Of a stretch of 64,000 bases of DNA, positions 1 to 10,558 are shown in pieces. Under the pieces are notes generated by a model that did no database searches, had not been told where the DNA came from, and worked only from the letters and a program-made list of their open reading frames with translations. Source of the stretch: Diadema setosum (taxonomy: Eukaryota > Echinodermata > Echinoidea > Diadematoida > Diadematidae). How positions within the stretch are numbered: position 1 is the stretch's first letter; the number at the start of each line of letters is the position of its first letter. Location of the stretch: NCBI RefSeq assembly GCF_964275005.1, contig NC_092696.1:28400953-28464952 (forward strand), read 5' to 3'. Position numbers and translations under genes: made by a program.

Positions 1-1687
1 CCTGTGTGTGACATCATCTCATCTCCGTAGATTTGCTGCAGCACTTTCGGCGCTTCTTACAGAGTTTTCCCCAACCCTGCCAGAAACTTCAAGTTTGTCC
101 GTTGTTTGTGCCCATTACTGAACGACGTGAAACAGAGGATGTGTATATAAAATTATGTAGAAAAAAAAAATCTGATGGCTGTAGAGAGCTATAGATCACA
201 GTTATAAACTATACTCCATATAGGCTACTATGAAGGTGAAACCTCTTAGTTTGAAGTTTGGATTTGAAATAAATATTTTATGATACCAGTCCTGAAACTT
301 TTCTGACACACCTCGTAGCCACAGAGCACAGTAGCAGCCAATGTTGATAGAAGAACTTAGGAGTATCTTCTATACATCACAGGTTGCCCTAGACTGAGAT
401 ATCTCATAGAAAATAAGTTCAATGCACGTCTTGATTGTAATGTCCTGAAATACTGTCAAGCAATCACGTTAATCATAATTTGAAACAAAAAAGACACCCC
501 AAGTAATAAATTAAACTCATGGAGACAAAATGAAATCGTCTGTAATGAGTGCGTGGAAGTAAATGTTTTGATCCTATCCGCAACACAGTCGTTTGTTTGC
601 TCAAGTTGTAAAAGTCGTCATATTCCCAGATCAGCATACAACATATTGTAAGTTGGCACTGTTGGTTCATACGAGACATAGTCCAAGATTGAAAGAGGAG
701 TATATAAACTTGCCTGTTTGCTCGTATCGCGTGTGATAATAGAGAGTTTTCGCTACACGACGGGGAGACCGAGAATACGCGGAAGCAATCATCTGTGACA
801 GTCCCCGTACTTGGACTCCCGTCCCCATTTCATAGCGGTTACGCTTTCCTGTAAAAAGGACGGAGACGTGGGGACAAGATCGCTGATTGGCTGGCTGGCT
901 CACTCCTGCCGAGCATCGGGACCGGACGCTATTTGCTATTTTGGCCACGTACCGTACTCGTTTTCCCCAGGACAGGACGTTTCTCGGATTATTTTGATCA
1001 CGCGCAGAAGCAAATTTTGCACACGGCATGCTCAACTCCCGGTCGCGTCGTGCTTGCGAAAACTCCCTATAGAGCTCTTATTGGTCCTTTTTGCTGCGTT
1101 CTATTCCCGTGGCGACCTTGGCCCTGTCTTATGAAGAGATAAAATTGATTCTAAAGTTGATTTCAACTGTAAGTCTATGGCAGCCTGTGTAGTAAGGAAA
1201 TTTAAAAACGTCTTTATCTTTTGATAAAGCGGGGCCCTGGAAGATAATTAGGGGAGTGCTACCTGTTCAATAATGTACTGGAGAATGATTATACAATCTT
1301 CAGACCAGTGCATGGCCGAACATCAAATTGTAGTCTTGATGAACAAAGTGTCAGTTGGAAACTCCTACAGCAAGCACCATCGTGTTTCCTGCGTATTCCC
1401 GTTATGAACACGTTTTAAAATGGATAGTGGCGAGTGGTGGACGTCACAAGGCTCGACGCCCACGAGCTATATAATTATAATACAGCTCATTGAAAGTCAA
1501 GCAGCCTACAAACTCGACACTGAAATATATAAATGTGGCCCGGCCACGAGCTACAGTATAATATGCACAAGCTCGACAATACGCAAATAAAGACCACGAG
1601 TTAGACACCTTGAAAATAAGGTCCAAAAGATTGGACACTTTTATAGGCACAACACTTATTTCATAGGGAAAACACTGATTTCACTAA
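1..1687. other. Left-edge non-coding stretch, no gene recognised
   Basis: I see no protein family or clear splice structure here. Bases 740-1130 are richer in GC than their surroundings and are open in both directions (107-122 codons), but neither translation resembles a known protein. A TATA-like word (TATATAA, 701-707, plus strand) lies just before this island, so it could be a promoter region or part of an unrecognised repeat. Bases 1440-1600 repeat short words such as CACGAGCTA and AGCTCGAC. Nothing else stands out. Confidence 0.4.
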
Positions 1688-2082
1688 TGCTAGGAGTCCA
1701 CTGGGCCGGCGCCAGTTGGTGCCAGTTCGCGCCAAAGATTATGTGATTGGCGCGTAGTGGCTCGCTGTGGCGCCGAATTAATGTTCGCTCGGAATGTATG
1801 TCGCCAAGTGGAATAAACTGGGTGTCATATGGCGTGCGCCAAATGCCACCTGCCTTGCTTCAAAATGGTGCGCCAGTTCGCGCCATTACACGGCTATTTG
1901 ATTCCAAATTTCACCATGTTGGCGCCATTTGCGCCGATGGACGGCTACTTTGCGCCACTTAGTGATTAGTTTGTGCCAAACGGTCGCAAAATTGGTTTAA
2001 ACTTGCCGCCACTTTGCGCTACTTGCCGACTATATGAATATCGGCCATCGACTACCTGGTTCAGAACCTCCTCAGCTGCTGT

Positions 2083-2750
2083 ATGAACAAATTCTCTGCT
2101 ATTATTTACAATTTTGATATGTCCGAGGCTTTTGATAATGTTGGAGTGATGATGCTGCTCCATCAGAAGATCATGAGAGATGTTGAGGTGGCCACTGCCT
2201 ATCAACTTATGGTGGCCAATCCTGAAAAAGAAGAGCCTCGTAAGAAGAAAAGGAAGCACAAGTGGTGGTTTAGACTCATGCGCCACAATCAGCTGAGTCT
2301 AAGGCCACTCCCCCTGGTCTCAAGTTGTGCGTCTTCCTGCGCCATCTCGCCACTGGGGCCACCTATGCCGAGCTGGGTTACAACTTCCGAGTGGGCAAGG
2401 AAACCATCCAGAAGTTTGTCCCTGACGTAGCCAGAGCGATAGCTATGGATGAGTATGCTGCAGAAGTCATCTCCCTCCCCACAACCAATGAAGGCTGGCT
2501 TGAGGTTGAAGGTGACTTTGAAGTCAGATGGAATCTTCCTCGCTGTCTGGGAGCCTTGGATGGAAAGCACATCCGTATTCAGAAGCCCAAGAACTCAGGC
2601 AGCCTTTACATCAACTACAAGCAGTTCTTCTCGGTTGTCCTAATGGCTCTCGTAGATTCAAAGTACCAGTTCGTGTGGATCGATGTGGGTGGGGTTGGCC
2701 ATCAATCTGATGCCCAGATCTACAACAACAGTGAACTGGGGTGGAAGGTC
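2083..2750 (+). pseudogene. Harbinger transposase fragment (DDE_Tnp_4 type)
   Basis: The translation starts with an acidic then lysine-rich segment (about 2083-2290) and continues in a second frame from about 2285 with GATYAELGYNFRVGKETI, then RCLGALDGKHIRI and a long conserved stretch with SLYINYKQFFSVVLMALVDS and VWIDVGGVGHQSDAQI. The aspartates in ALDGKH and in the IDVGG...SDA segment match the first two acids of the Harbinger DDE nuclease. The frame changes near 2285 between the N-terminal part and the nuclease part, and coding similarity stops near 2745 before the third catalytic acid. It cannot make an active enzyme. In life such enzymes cut and paste their own element in the nucleus. 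Confidence 0.85.
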
Positions 2751-2972
2751 TGGAGCAACATCTTGGACAGGGGTAGCAGGTCTTGGAGCGGAGCCTCTAT
2801 CAGCTTGAGCCAGCGCCACCACGCGAAGATCTTCATCCTCTTCGTCATCTTTGCTGCTTGCAGGGGGCCTGGAGCTCAATTTGAGCTTCTTGGGTTGGGG
2901 GTCCTTCTTCTTGGACTGCTCAAGTTTGTCATTCTTCCCTTTGCTACTGCCTTTGTTGCCTTTTTGGGGCAT
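2745..2972 (-). pseudogene. Possible second Harbinger ORF, N-terminal fragment on the opposite strand
   Basis: Reading leftward from a methionine codon at 2972, the translation is MPQKGNKGSSKGKNDKLEQS followed by more lysine, proline and serine, then an acidic run (SKDDEEDEDL), and stays open into the end of the transposase fragment near 2745. Harbinger elements usually carry a second gene for a Myb/SANT-like DNA-binding protein, often convergent with the transposase gene. Position and orientation fit that, but the Myb/SANT domain itself is absent, apparently deleted with the end of the transposase. Identity is therefore an inference from context and composition. Confidence 0.45.
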
Positions 2973-3116
2973 CTTCTTTGAAAATTATGTGAAATCTTGT
3001 AGAAATTGCGAAGGAAAAACTGCGTCTACAGAGGTGTTGTCGAGTCGAATACTGAAAGTTGTGTGAGAAAGTCCTGCGATGCAGTCATGCTTCCATAGGC
3101 GGTAAGTGGCGCCGAA

Positions 3117-3185
3117 TGGCGGAAACAAAGTGGTATTTGGCGGAAACCAAGTGGTATTTGGCGGAAACCAAGTGGTATTTGGCGC
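3117..3185. repeat. Three-unit 21-bp tandem repeat inside the Harbinger element
   Basis: The word GGCGGAAACCAAGTGGTATT, plus one further T, is repeated three times head to tail with one single-base difference in the first unit. It lies in the right subterminal region of the Harbinger element and belongs to the element rather than to the host. Confidence 0.85.
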
Positions 3186-3607
3186 GAAATAGTCACCAAT
3201 CAGGTGCCGTTTGGCTCGCGCCACTGTTGATTTGGAGCGCTTTGGCGCGGACTATCCGCCTTTGTAGCGCCAAGTGGCGCCACGTGGCGCAAAATCTCAT
3301 TGGCGCAACGTGGCGCGCGCCATAACATTCCAGTGGATTCCAATAGGCGGATTGTTTGCGACATTTGATGCCACTTGGTGGACACTTCGCGCTGAAAGTG
3401 GCGCGACGAAGATTTCAAACATTTTGAAATTTTCTTGCCGCCAAACTCAATTTTTGCCGCCGTTACGGGCCACCGCGCGCCAGTTGGGAGGCAGTTTGAG
3501 CCACTGCACGCCACTAAGCACCTTCTGGCGACACTAGGCGCCACAGCAAATTGCATTGGCGCGAACTGGCGCGAACTGGCGCCGGCCCAGTGGACTCCCA
3601 GCATAAT

Positions 3608-5165
3608 ATAGGTCCAAAATGAGCATTGTTAATGTTGTTAATAATTCTAATATCAGTTTAACAAAGTATCTTCCCCCTCATTTCAATAAGACATTTTCTT
3701 ACCCCAACAGATGAGGAAGAAATACTTCAGATTGTTAGAAATCTTAAGTCTAGTATAGGTCAACCGGCCATGACGGACTTAGTGTGTGTCTACTGAAGAA
3801 AAATATTTTTAGTATAGTTAAACCTCTTAAGTATACTTTTGATTCATCTATTTGTACCGGAAAATGTCCTAATTCTTTAAGATAGCCAAGTTGATTCCGA
3901 TTTAAAAAAAAAAAAAAAAGATGATCCTTCACTTTTGACAAATTACCGACCGATTTCAGTATTACCCTCTATGTCTAAAATTCTGGAGAGAATTATTAAT
4001 AAACGGCTGTATATTTCCTAAATACCAATCCTTTGCTTTTCGATAACCAATACGGATTCAGAAAAAAAAAACCCGACACTCTGCTGATTATGTTATTGCC
4101 CAATAATCATTGAATAAGGTGACAGAATGATTTGCGAATAAAGAACATCTGATTGGCGTTTTTATGGATTTGTCAAAGGCATTTGACACCATCGACCATG
4201 ACATTTTGATTAATAAACTGATGAGATATGGTACCCGAGGTATAGCCCTATCCTGGATTTGTGATTATTTATCCAACAGAAAACAATATGTCGCATTTCA
4301 TTCTTCAGAATCCTCCAAATCCAATATTACATGCGCTGTCCCCCAAGGATCCATATTGGTCCTTTATTTTTTATGATTTATATTAATGATATTATAAATA
4401 TTCATTTTCGTCTCTTAGTTTTATACTTTTTGCTGATGATACAAAAATTTTGCATTCTCATAAAGTATTTGAAAGTCTTATTACCACATTAAATTTGCAG
4501 ATAAGTAAGGTATCTCAGTGGTTTCTATGTAATAAACTGTCACTTGATATATCTAAGACAACTTTTGTTGGATTCAATCCAACAAGTTAAGCTTCATAAG
4601 TTAAGTTAAGCTAACTTAAGTTAAGCTTCATAATTCTTTGAATATTAATTGTACTGGTGATTGTATTTGTATTAACGGACAGCCAATTGTTGAAAAGACA
4701 TTTACTAAATTCTTAGATATTATCATTATTAAATTTGTCTTGGAGTCATCATTGACACAATGTCCATACTTCAGTTTCTAGAGGCATCGGAAATTTATAC
4801 CACCTGAGAAACTTTGATATTACCTTACTATATATTACATATTTTACCTTTACAAAAACGAGCTTTGCGATTGATTACAAATCCCACTACTTATCATTCT
4901 CCCTCTGACCAGTTGTTTTCTCAATAAAAAGAATTGAGGATTAATGAGATTCATACTTTCCAAACGGCATTTTTTAATGCACTAATACACGTTCAACCAT
5001 AATTACTTCCCTCGGTGTTCAATGATTTCCTAATTCCTAATTTCATTATTCATTCCTACCCAACTCGCCGTTCACCTAATTATCATCTTGAAAACCCAAG
5101 AATTGTTATAGCACAAAAATCCTTAAAACATCATGGCCCTGACGTTAGGACTTTTTTTTTTACCC
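3608..5165 (+). mobile_element. Broken LINE (CR1/Jockey-like) retrotransposon fragment
   Basis: Directly after the Harbinger target duplication, plus-strand frames carry a linker segment (NISLTKYLPPHFNKTFSYPN near 3645), the reverse transcriptase region (NYRPISVLPSMSKILERI near 3943; MDLSKAFDTIDHDILINKL at 4164), the catalytic segment LFADDTKIL at 4430, and a C-terminal tail (PLQKRALRLITNPTTYHSPS near 4848; SYPTRRSPNYHLENPRI near 5057). The order and spacing are those of a non-LTR reverse transcriptase followed by its usual C-terminal region. Several stops and frame changes interrupt it. No endonuclease domain is visible at the left, so it is 5'-truncated. The clade is a guess from sequence flavour. 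Confidence 0.82.
4143..4590 (+). pseudogene. LINE reverse transcriptase core
   Basis: This part holds the two most diagnostic blocks: FMDLSKAFDTIDHDILI, with the first catalytic aspartate in a DLSKAFD context, and FADDTKILHS, with the paired catalytic aspartates. Between them are WICDYLSNRKQYV and CAVPQGSIL, the usual primer-grip and template-contact blocks. A stop after the PQGS block and a frame change before FADD break it. It is a fossil of a non-LTR retrotransposon, not a host gene. Confidence 0.85.
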
Positions 5166-7678
5166 GATAACCTTAGGCAATGTAGATCTATTTATTTAAT
5201 AGATCTACATTAAAAGAGATCTTAAAGATATGATGCTACTCAATATATATCTGAATTTTAGAGCAGGTTGCATTTATCTGTTTTATTTTTTCACTTCTAT
5301 AGTTAAAGTAATGGCTCTGAACTGAACATATATACACAACAGACATGAACATTAACACATATTCACAACTCATTTCCACGCAAACACCTCACATCTTGCA
5401 CAATGCATAGTGCACCGCTGCACTCCCCCCCCCCCCACTCTTCCCTCCTTTCATCTTTATCGCTACTCAGTGAGTAGTGAATTGTATATCATATTCTTAC
5501 AATGTTGTATTTTTTAGACAATCATTTCTGAGGCCGTTGTCCTCGTCAAGCGTTTGCTTATGATGATGGTCTTCTGAATTTCTGTACATCAAGAATTGCC
5601 TAATTTGTCTTTGAGCAAGAGATATACTGTAACTTATGTTGGCATAAATGTATGCGCAAATAGTTTGTTTATTTTCAGGTGTTGTTGTGTCAGGCAGGGG
5701 AACGTGATGAATTGAAATCATTTTATGACGTTTTGACTTTTATATTCATGTTCAATTCAATTCAATTCAATTCAATAGTTTATCTATTTCCATCATCACA
5801 AAGAAAAGAAAAGAAAAAGTACACATAATCCAAAGTGATACATTTTTTTTTCATTTCTCTTACACTCGTCTGATAAAGGATTTTTTCAATACAATATAAA
5901 GTATATTATACACGAATGATGTCGTAAAAAAGAAATAATGCACTTTGTCATGGCAACAAAAATAGTAAATAATCACAATGATGGAAAACAGTGTTCCACT
6001 AAAAAAAAGCCACGCTTGTAAAACGTGGAACACTGGAACAAAACAAATGTTCAAGTATGCTGAACCATTCATTAAGAGTATCGGCATCTTTAATGAAAAA
6101 AGTTCGTGGCAGGCCTTTCAACATTGATTACACTAATCGCCTCACTAAGTACAATTCACACACAAACACACACACACACACATACACACACACACACACA
6201 TATCTGAAACTATAATCATGGATCGAAGATTTAAAAATGCACTATCCACATTTTCGTAGTTTTAAAATCTAGCATTTAAGATTTGGTATTCGGAGCTATT
6301 TTATCATTTCCTGTCTTTCTCTCTCCCTCTCTCCCCCTTCTACTCTCTCCGTTTCTATTATATTTGCATAATAATATTACATGCATTATATTTTGTATCC
6401 ATTGACGTCAGAAAGAAAAGAAGAAAAAACTGGCATTGTGTTTCTACATTTTGAGTACTCGTAATAAAATGTATTTATACTCATCTTCAACCCTTTCATA
6501 ATGACTTTGAATGATGCTTTGAAATTATAGGCAACAACATGGAAAATACTCTTTTTTTACTCTCACAATGAAGCGAGTTTTCACCACAAACATCGGAAAC
6601 ACATCTAACGGAAAGAGGACAACTTTAAAACATGCCTGTTTGGTCAATACAAACCTATTTATTTCTTGTGACATACGATGCATTATAAAAAAGATATTGG
6701 GATTCATAATATTGCGTATTTCATTTAACCACATTTTCTGCAATAAAAAAAAAAGAAAATCGACAACAACACACATATACGTCCTACCCACTATATTCAA
6801 ACTATGTTATACTGCATGTACATACTTCTCTGAAGCACTTACCAGTACCAGAGCTGTGCCGTTTTATTATGCATCTAAAGATAGGACAAACCAAATACAA
6901 GTAGCCATAAATGTAGGTCTATACGTTGTATTCACTAAACATAAATATATCGTACATGGCAATGTGTATATATCACGTCAGAATAATCTACTCCAATAAC
7001 ATTACAACGAATTGGAAACACAAACTAAAAGCCAAGGCTTTACCAAGCAACATTTGTGATATCAATGTGAATTCACTTCGCGATAATGAAAACAACTATT
7101 ATTTTTGAAGCAGTTGTTATGATTATTTCTCTTTCCGATACCCCGATGGAGTATTGCCTTCACCTCTGACATCTATTTACTTGTCCACTTCAAGGACACT
7201 ACATTTATTGAATGCACATAAAGTCATCATACATACAATTTCACTCTATATCTACTTCGTCTACTTCAAGGACGCTACCTCTATGATCACTGGATGCTTA
7301 TAATGTCGTCATACAATGAATGTGGCATGTGAGTTCGACAGTTCATCTCGTTCATCACAGTCATATCCTAATTTCTGCCACTAAGTCGGTTTAGTGAGAC
7401 AATAAAATACTACAGTCATACTATGTACACCTCGCGCAAGTTGCCACAAGGCCTCCCCAGCACTGCAACAATATCCACACGAAACAGGTGCGATGACTGC
7501 TTACATTCAACCCTCCACCAGAGGTATCTTCCGTAACTTTGAATACATGTAATAGGAGCAGCCTATCAATACGCTCTTGCACCCCCCCCCCCCCTTCCCG
7601 GTTAAAACATCCGTAAAGCATGTTATCACAACAAAGCCAAGTACAGTCTAGATGGTAGGAACGTTTATTTTACCTAAT
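5166..7678. other. Non-coding stretch with simple repeats
   Basis: No coding exon is recognised. There is a run of C at 5426-5436, a five-unit ATTCA repeat at 5752-5777, a CA-rich tract at 6160-6202 and another C run near 7581-7592. An open frame of 143 codons at 6568-6999 has no resemblance to a known protein and the base composition of its surroundings. Confidence 0.5.
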
Positions 7679-8590
7679 AACGGTGTTAGGTTCCGTTCCT
7701 TTGTTTTGAAGGTTCGTTAATCCGAAAATGAAATGAGGCTCCTTATCATTCCGAAGTTTCTTTAATCCGAAATTGAAATAAGATTCGTTATTCAAATTAA
7801 CGTTCATAATTCCGGAGTAACGAATCTTCAAAAAAGGGACCCGTATTTCATTTTTGAATGGACTAGCCTTCGGAAGAAACGAACCTTATTTCTTTTTTGG
7901 AGTAGAGAACCTTCGCAACAAAAAACCTTCGGGATATTAAAGGGATGGTGTAGTAATGGTGGAGATGAGGACTGGGCTTTTATGTTTTTGCGAGATACCA
8001 AGAAACCACTTATGAAATAATGCAGAGCATACCATTCTAAGAGAACACATAAAGTTTATGAGATGAAAATCGGTTTTGGAATGGCTGGGACATCCAAACA
8101 CAAAGTACAACAAAGCAATTTTATAGTAGAAAGTGGGTCCCACCTTTTATCAGGATTGTTCTGGTTTTTTTTTTTGTTTTTTTTTAATATCTGAGCCACT
8201 TCAAACATTGTCAAAACTACAAATTTCATCAAACAGATGTGAAATCCCTCTTTTAATCAAATGCTCTTTCATATTTCATTAGAGGTTTCTCATTATCTCA
8301 CAAAAAAAAAAGTGTTAGAAACCTGAAGTTAGGTCTCAACCAGCACTATACAGTCCCTTCAAACTCCACAAATGTTTTGAATAAGGAACCCTATTTCATT
8401 TTCAGATTAACGAACAGCTATAGGTATAGGGAATTTGTGTGTTTCGGAAAAACGAAACTTATTTCATTTTCGGATTGACGAAACTTCGGGATAACGAACC
8501 CTCTTTCGTTTTCGGATTAACGAACCTTATGAACAAGAAACCACATTTTTTTTTTTAACGTATAATTGGAATAACGAACGTCACTGACAA
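7679..8590. repeat. Diverged TTCGTTA/ATCCGAAA minisatellite, split by a MITE
   Basis: Words such as GGTTCGTTAATCCGAAA, TTATTTCATTTT and GATTAACGAACCTT recur many times between 7690 and 7930 and again between 8380 and 8590 in a loose 40-50-bp rhythm. The array is interrupted by the TTAA-flanked MITE at 7941-8358, so the minisatellite is older than that insertion. Confidence 0.7.
7941..8358. mobile_element. TTAA-flanked foldback MITE, family A copy 1
   Basis: The element starts AGGGATGGTGTAGTAATGG directly after TTAA (7937-7940) and ends ...ACTATACAGTCCCT before TCAA (8359-8362, a decayed TTAA). The two halves are inverted copies of each other, meeting at the palindrome GTGGGTCCCAC near 8126-8138. 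Two more copies lie at 18200 and 51406. A TTAA target suggests movement by a piggyBac-type transposase, which is not encoded here. Confidence 0.82.
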
Positions 8591-9425
8591 GTAATTTCCA
8601 CTCCGCTGTGCCTGAAAAATGATTGAGGGGAAGAAAAAAACAACAACAACAACTGTCTAGTGCTTTTTATATCGTACACATGGTACGTCACCATGTAGCT
8701 ACAGTTAAGTCGCCAATGTTTAAAGCACTACATGCGTTGTGAAGGACTTTTTATTTTGGTTTTAGACGATGGTATAGATCGCTCTAACAACCTATTGATA
8801 TCAGCGTATATCAGGCACACAAGCGTCCAAATATCATACATACACACATAGGCCTACATACATTTTTTTATATGCATGTACAATAATAATAATACATATA
8901 TTTTATAATAAATTTATCATGATAGTCAAAGTATTTTCCAGACATATCTAACGTCATAATAACTATTAAATGCACAAAGCCGCATTGCAAATATGAGTTG
9001 CACCGTATTACGTACTAATATTTAGATTGCAGCTTTTTTTTTTCTACTACAGACTATGAATTCTAATGATGAATGCAATAGTGGCAATGACAAACGATTA
9101 GGCAACAGACAGATAATTACGATATTCGTGAAAATAGCAATTTTCCATTAGGCTCACTCATTCTCACGGTGTCTATGGGTTGGACAAATAAAAAGATCTG
9201 AATAAAGAAAAAAGAAAGAAAGAAAGAATTAAAAGAACGAAAGAAAGGAATGAAAAAAAAAAAAGAAAGGAAAGAAAGAAAGATACACAGAGTTAAAATG
9301 AAGTATAAAATATCCCGTTCCCTGCGACATGTCATTATTTATAGAGATACTATACAGAAAACGTTGATATTTGCAAACTGATTACAAGATAGACATACAT
9401 GCAAACTACAAGTAGTAAATGCATT
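8591..9425. other. AT-rich non-coding stretch
   Basis: No gene or clear element is recognised. There is an A/T-rich interval (8840-8960) and a GAAA-rich purine tract at 9205-9285. Confidence 0.45.
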
Positions 9426-10141
9426 TGTGACAGTGCATCACAAAACTAACAAAAAGTTTTAAAAATGATTTTGTATGAGTACTCAAAATATATAACACGG
9501 GTTATCCTAGTAAATCTTGAGTTTTTCATATTTTCATTTCCTTTGAATGCTTCTAGAGATTGTAAAGTTTGGGACCATAAAGCGAATGGGAAATTGTGTT
9601 TTTAGTTGTTTTTTTTTCTAAAACACTTTTTAGTAGAAACACTGTGATTTGTGTCTTAGATCCCCCTTTCATTTCTCAAAATTCCTTTACACTATCTCAT
9701 TTTCAACTTTTGAAAGGATGATCATACTGCTTTGAAAGTTTGTATTAGTCATGGACAGAATTGTGTTAATACAGCATGATCAAATTTTGCTCAGTTTGAT
9801 AATCTCGTCATTGTTGTTGCTTTGAAGTTTTACTTTCAATTGTTTGTGGGTTTTTTCTATCGTTTTTGTACCTCTCACTGCACAGAGCACGGTTCGGTAA
9901 GATTAAGCGCTTGAAGAAACCCAATTTATACTTTGAGCCTCTTTTCCTCAATACACACTTTTCAAGAATGTGTGCTTTCTTTCCAACATTTAGATATATT
10001 AGGAGAATTTGCATTTAAATGAGTCATGTGTCATTTTCAAGCTTAATGTCTACTCTTTAAGAATCTGTTCTCAACTAAAAATCCATAACTGGTGATTTTT
10101 TTTTTTTTTTTTTTTTTTTGGTCTTGTGAAGCCGGGTCGCA
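9426..10141. mobile_element. TA-type foldback MITE, family C copy 1
   Basis: It begins TGTGACAGTGCATCACAAAA and ends ...GTGAAGCCGGGTCGCA, decayed forms of the ends seen at 25343 and 38375. Inner segments also match those copies, for example TTTGGGACCATAAAGC, GATTAAGCGCTTGAA and GTGTGCTTTCTTTCC. Flanking TA is no longer visible, so this is probably the oldest of the three copies. It lies just downstream of the BAF-like gene's stop codon and may supply part of its 3' end. Confidence 0.75.
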
Positions 10142-10408
10142 TTTCATTCATAAGCTGCCCGAATGGCTCTACAATAGGGACTGAGCTTCTTTCGCTGCCA
10201 TGGCAACGCTTCGTCTCAGCAGAATGACAATTTCTAACAGAAGAAAGATAACTGGAGTTTGTACGTCATGTATGTAGTGATAATAGAACATGCAATAGCG
10301 GCTGTCCCGGAATGAAAAGAATGGCTTCTGTCTTCCCACTCCTTTCGTCGATGTCGTGTCCGTCGTCATAATCGGAAGACGTTTTATCGTGGTCATTGAC
10401 TTCGGCTC

Positions 10409-10558
10409 CTATTGCGAAAGACGGATGTGTCTCAGACACCAACTGTTGATCGCTGTCGTGCATTCCCGCACGTTGGGCTCGGGAATCCCGAGATACACGA
10501 GCCAGTCAATGAACTCCTCTTTTCCGAGATCGAGGAATACTTCCCGAAGGTCGGAGGC
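10409..10558 (-). CDS. BAF-like gene, terminal exon with stop
   Basis: The acceptor is ACTTTCTCGCAG. The reading frame, 49 codons plus TAG, begins ASDLREVFLDLGKEEFIDWL and ends SWCLRHIRLSQ. The tryptophan of DWL, the cysteine of REC and the WC pair line up with BAF's REWL, RDC and EWC. The phase is 0, continuing the previous exon. A second minus-strand frame over part of this exon is also open (10463-10266) but is not in phase with the gene. Confidence 0.78.
   Translation of the reverse strand, partial: ASDLREVFLDLGKEEFIDWLVYLGIPEPNVRECTTAINSWCLRHIRLSQ

Larger units (their letters stand above)
1688..3603. mobile_element. PIF/Harbinger DNA transposon, decayed, with TAA target duplication
   Basis: Both ends carry long imperfect terminal inverted repeats. 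The left end starts TGCTAGGAGTCCACTGGGCC at 1688, and the right end reads ...GGACTCCCAGCA, ending at 3603. They are flanked by the direct repeat TAA (1685-1687 and 3604-3606), the 3-bp target duplication typical of PIF/Harbinger. The subterminal zones are packed with GGCGC/GCGCC words. Inside are a fragment of a Harbinger-type transposase on the plus strand and a basic N-terminal fragment on the minus strand that could be the second Harbinger ORF. The coding parts are broken and internally deleted, so the copy is non-autonomous. Superfamily assignment is strong because ends, duplication and protein agree. Confidence 0.88.

Noticed and set aside
667-1134. Overlapping frames of 122 (minus) and 107 (plus) codons
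   Set aside because: No family resemblance and mutually overlapping on opposite strands; at most a GC-rich promoter or repeat.
6568-6999. Open frame of 143 codons
   Set aside because: AT-rich composition like its surroundings, no domain, no promoter or splice context.
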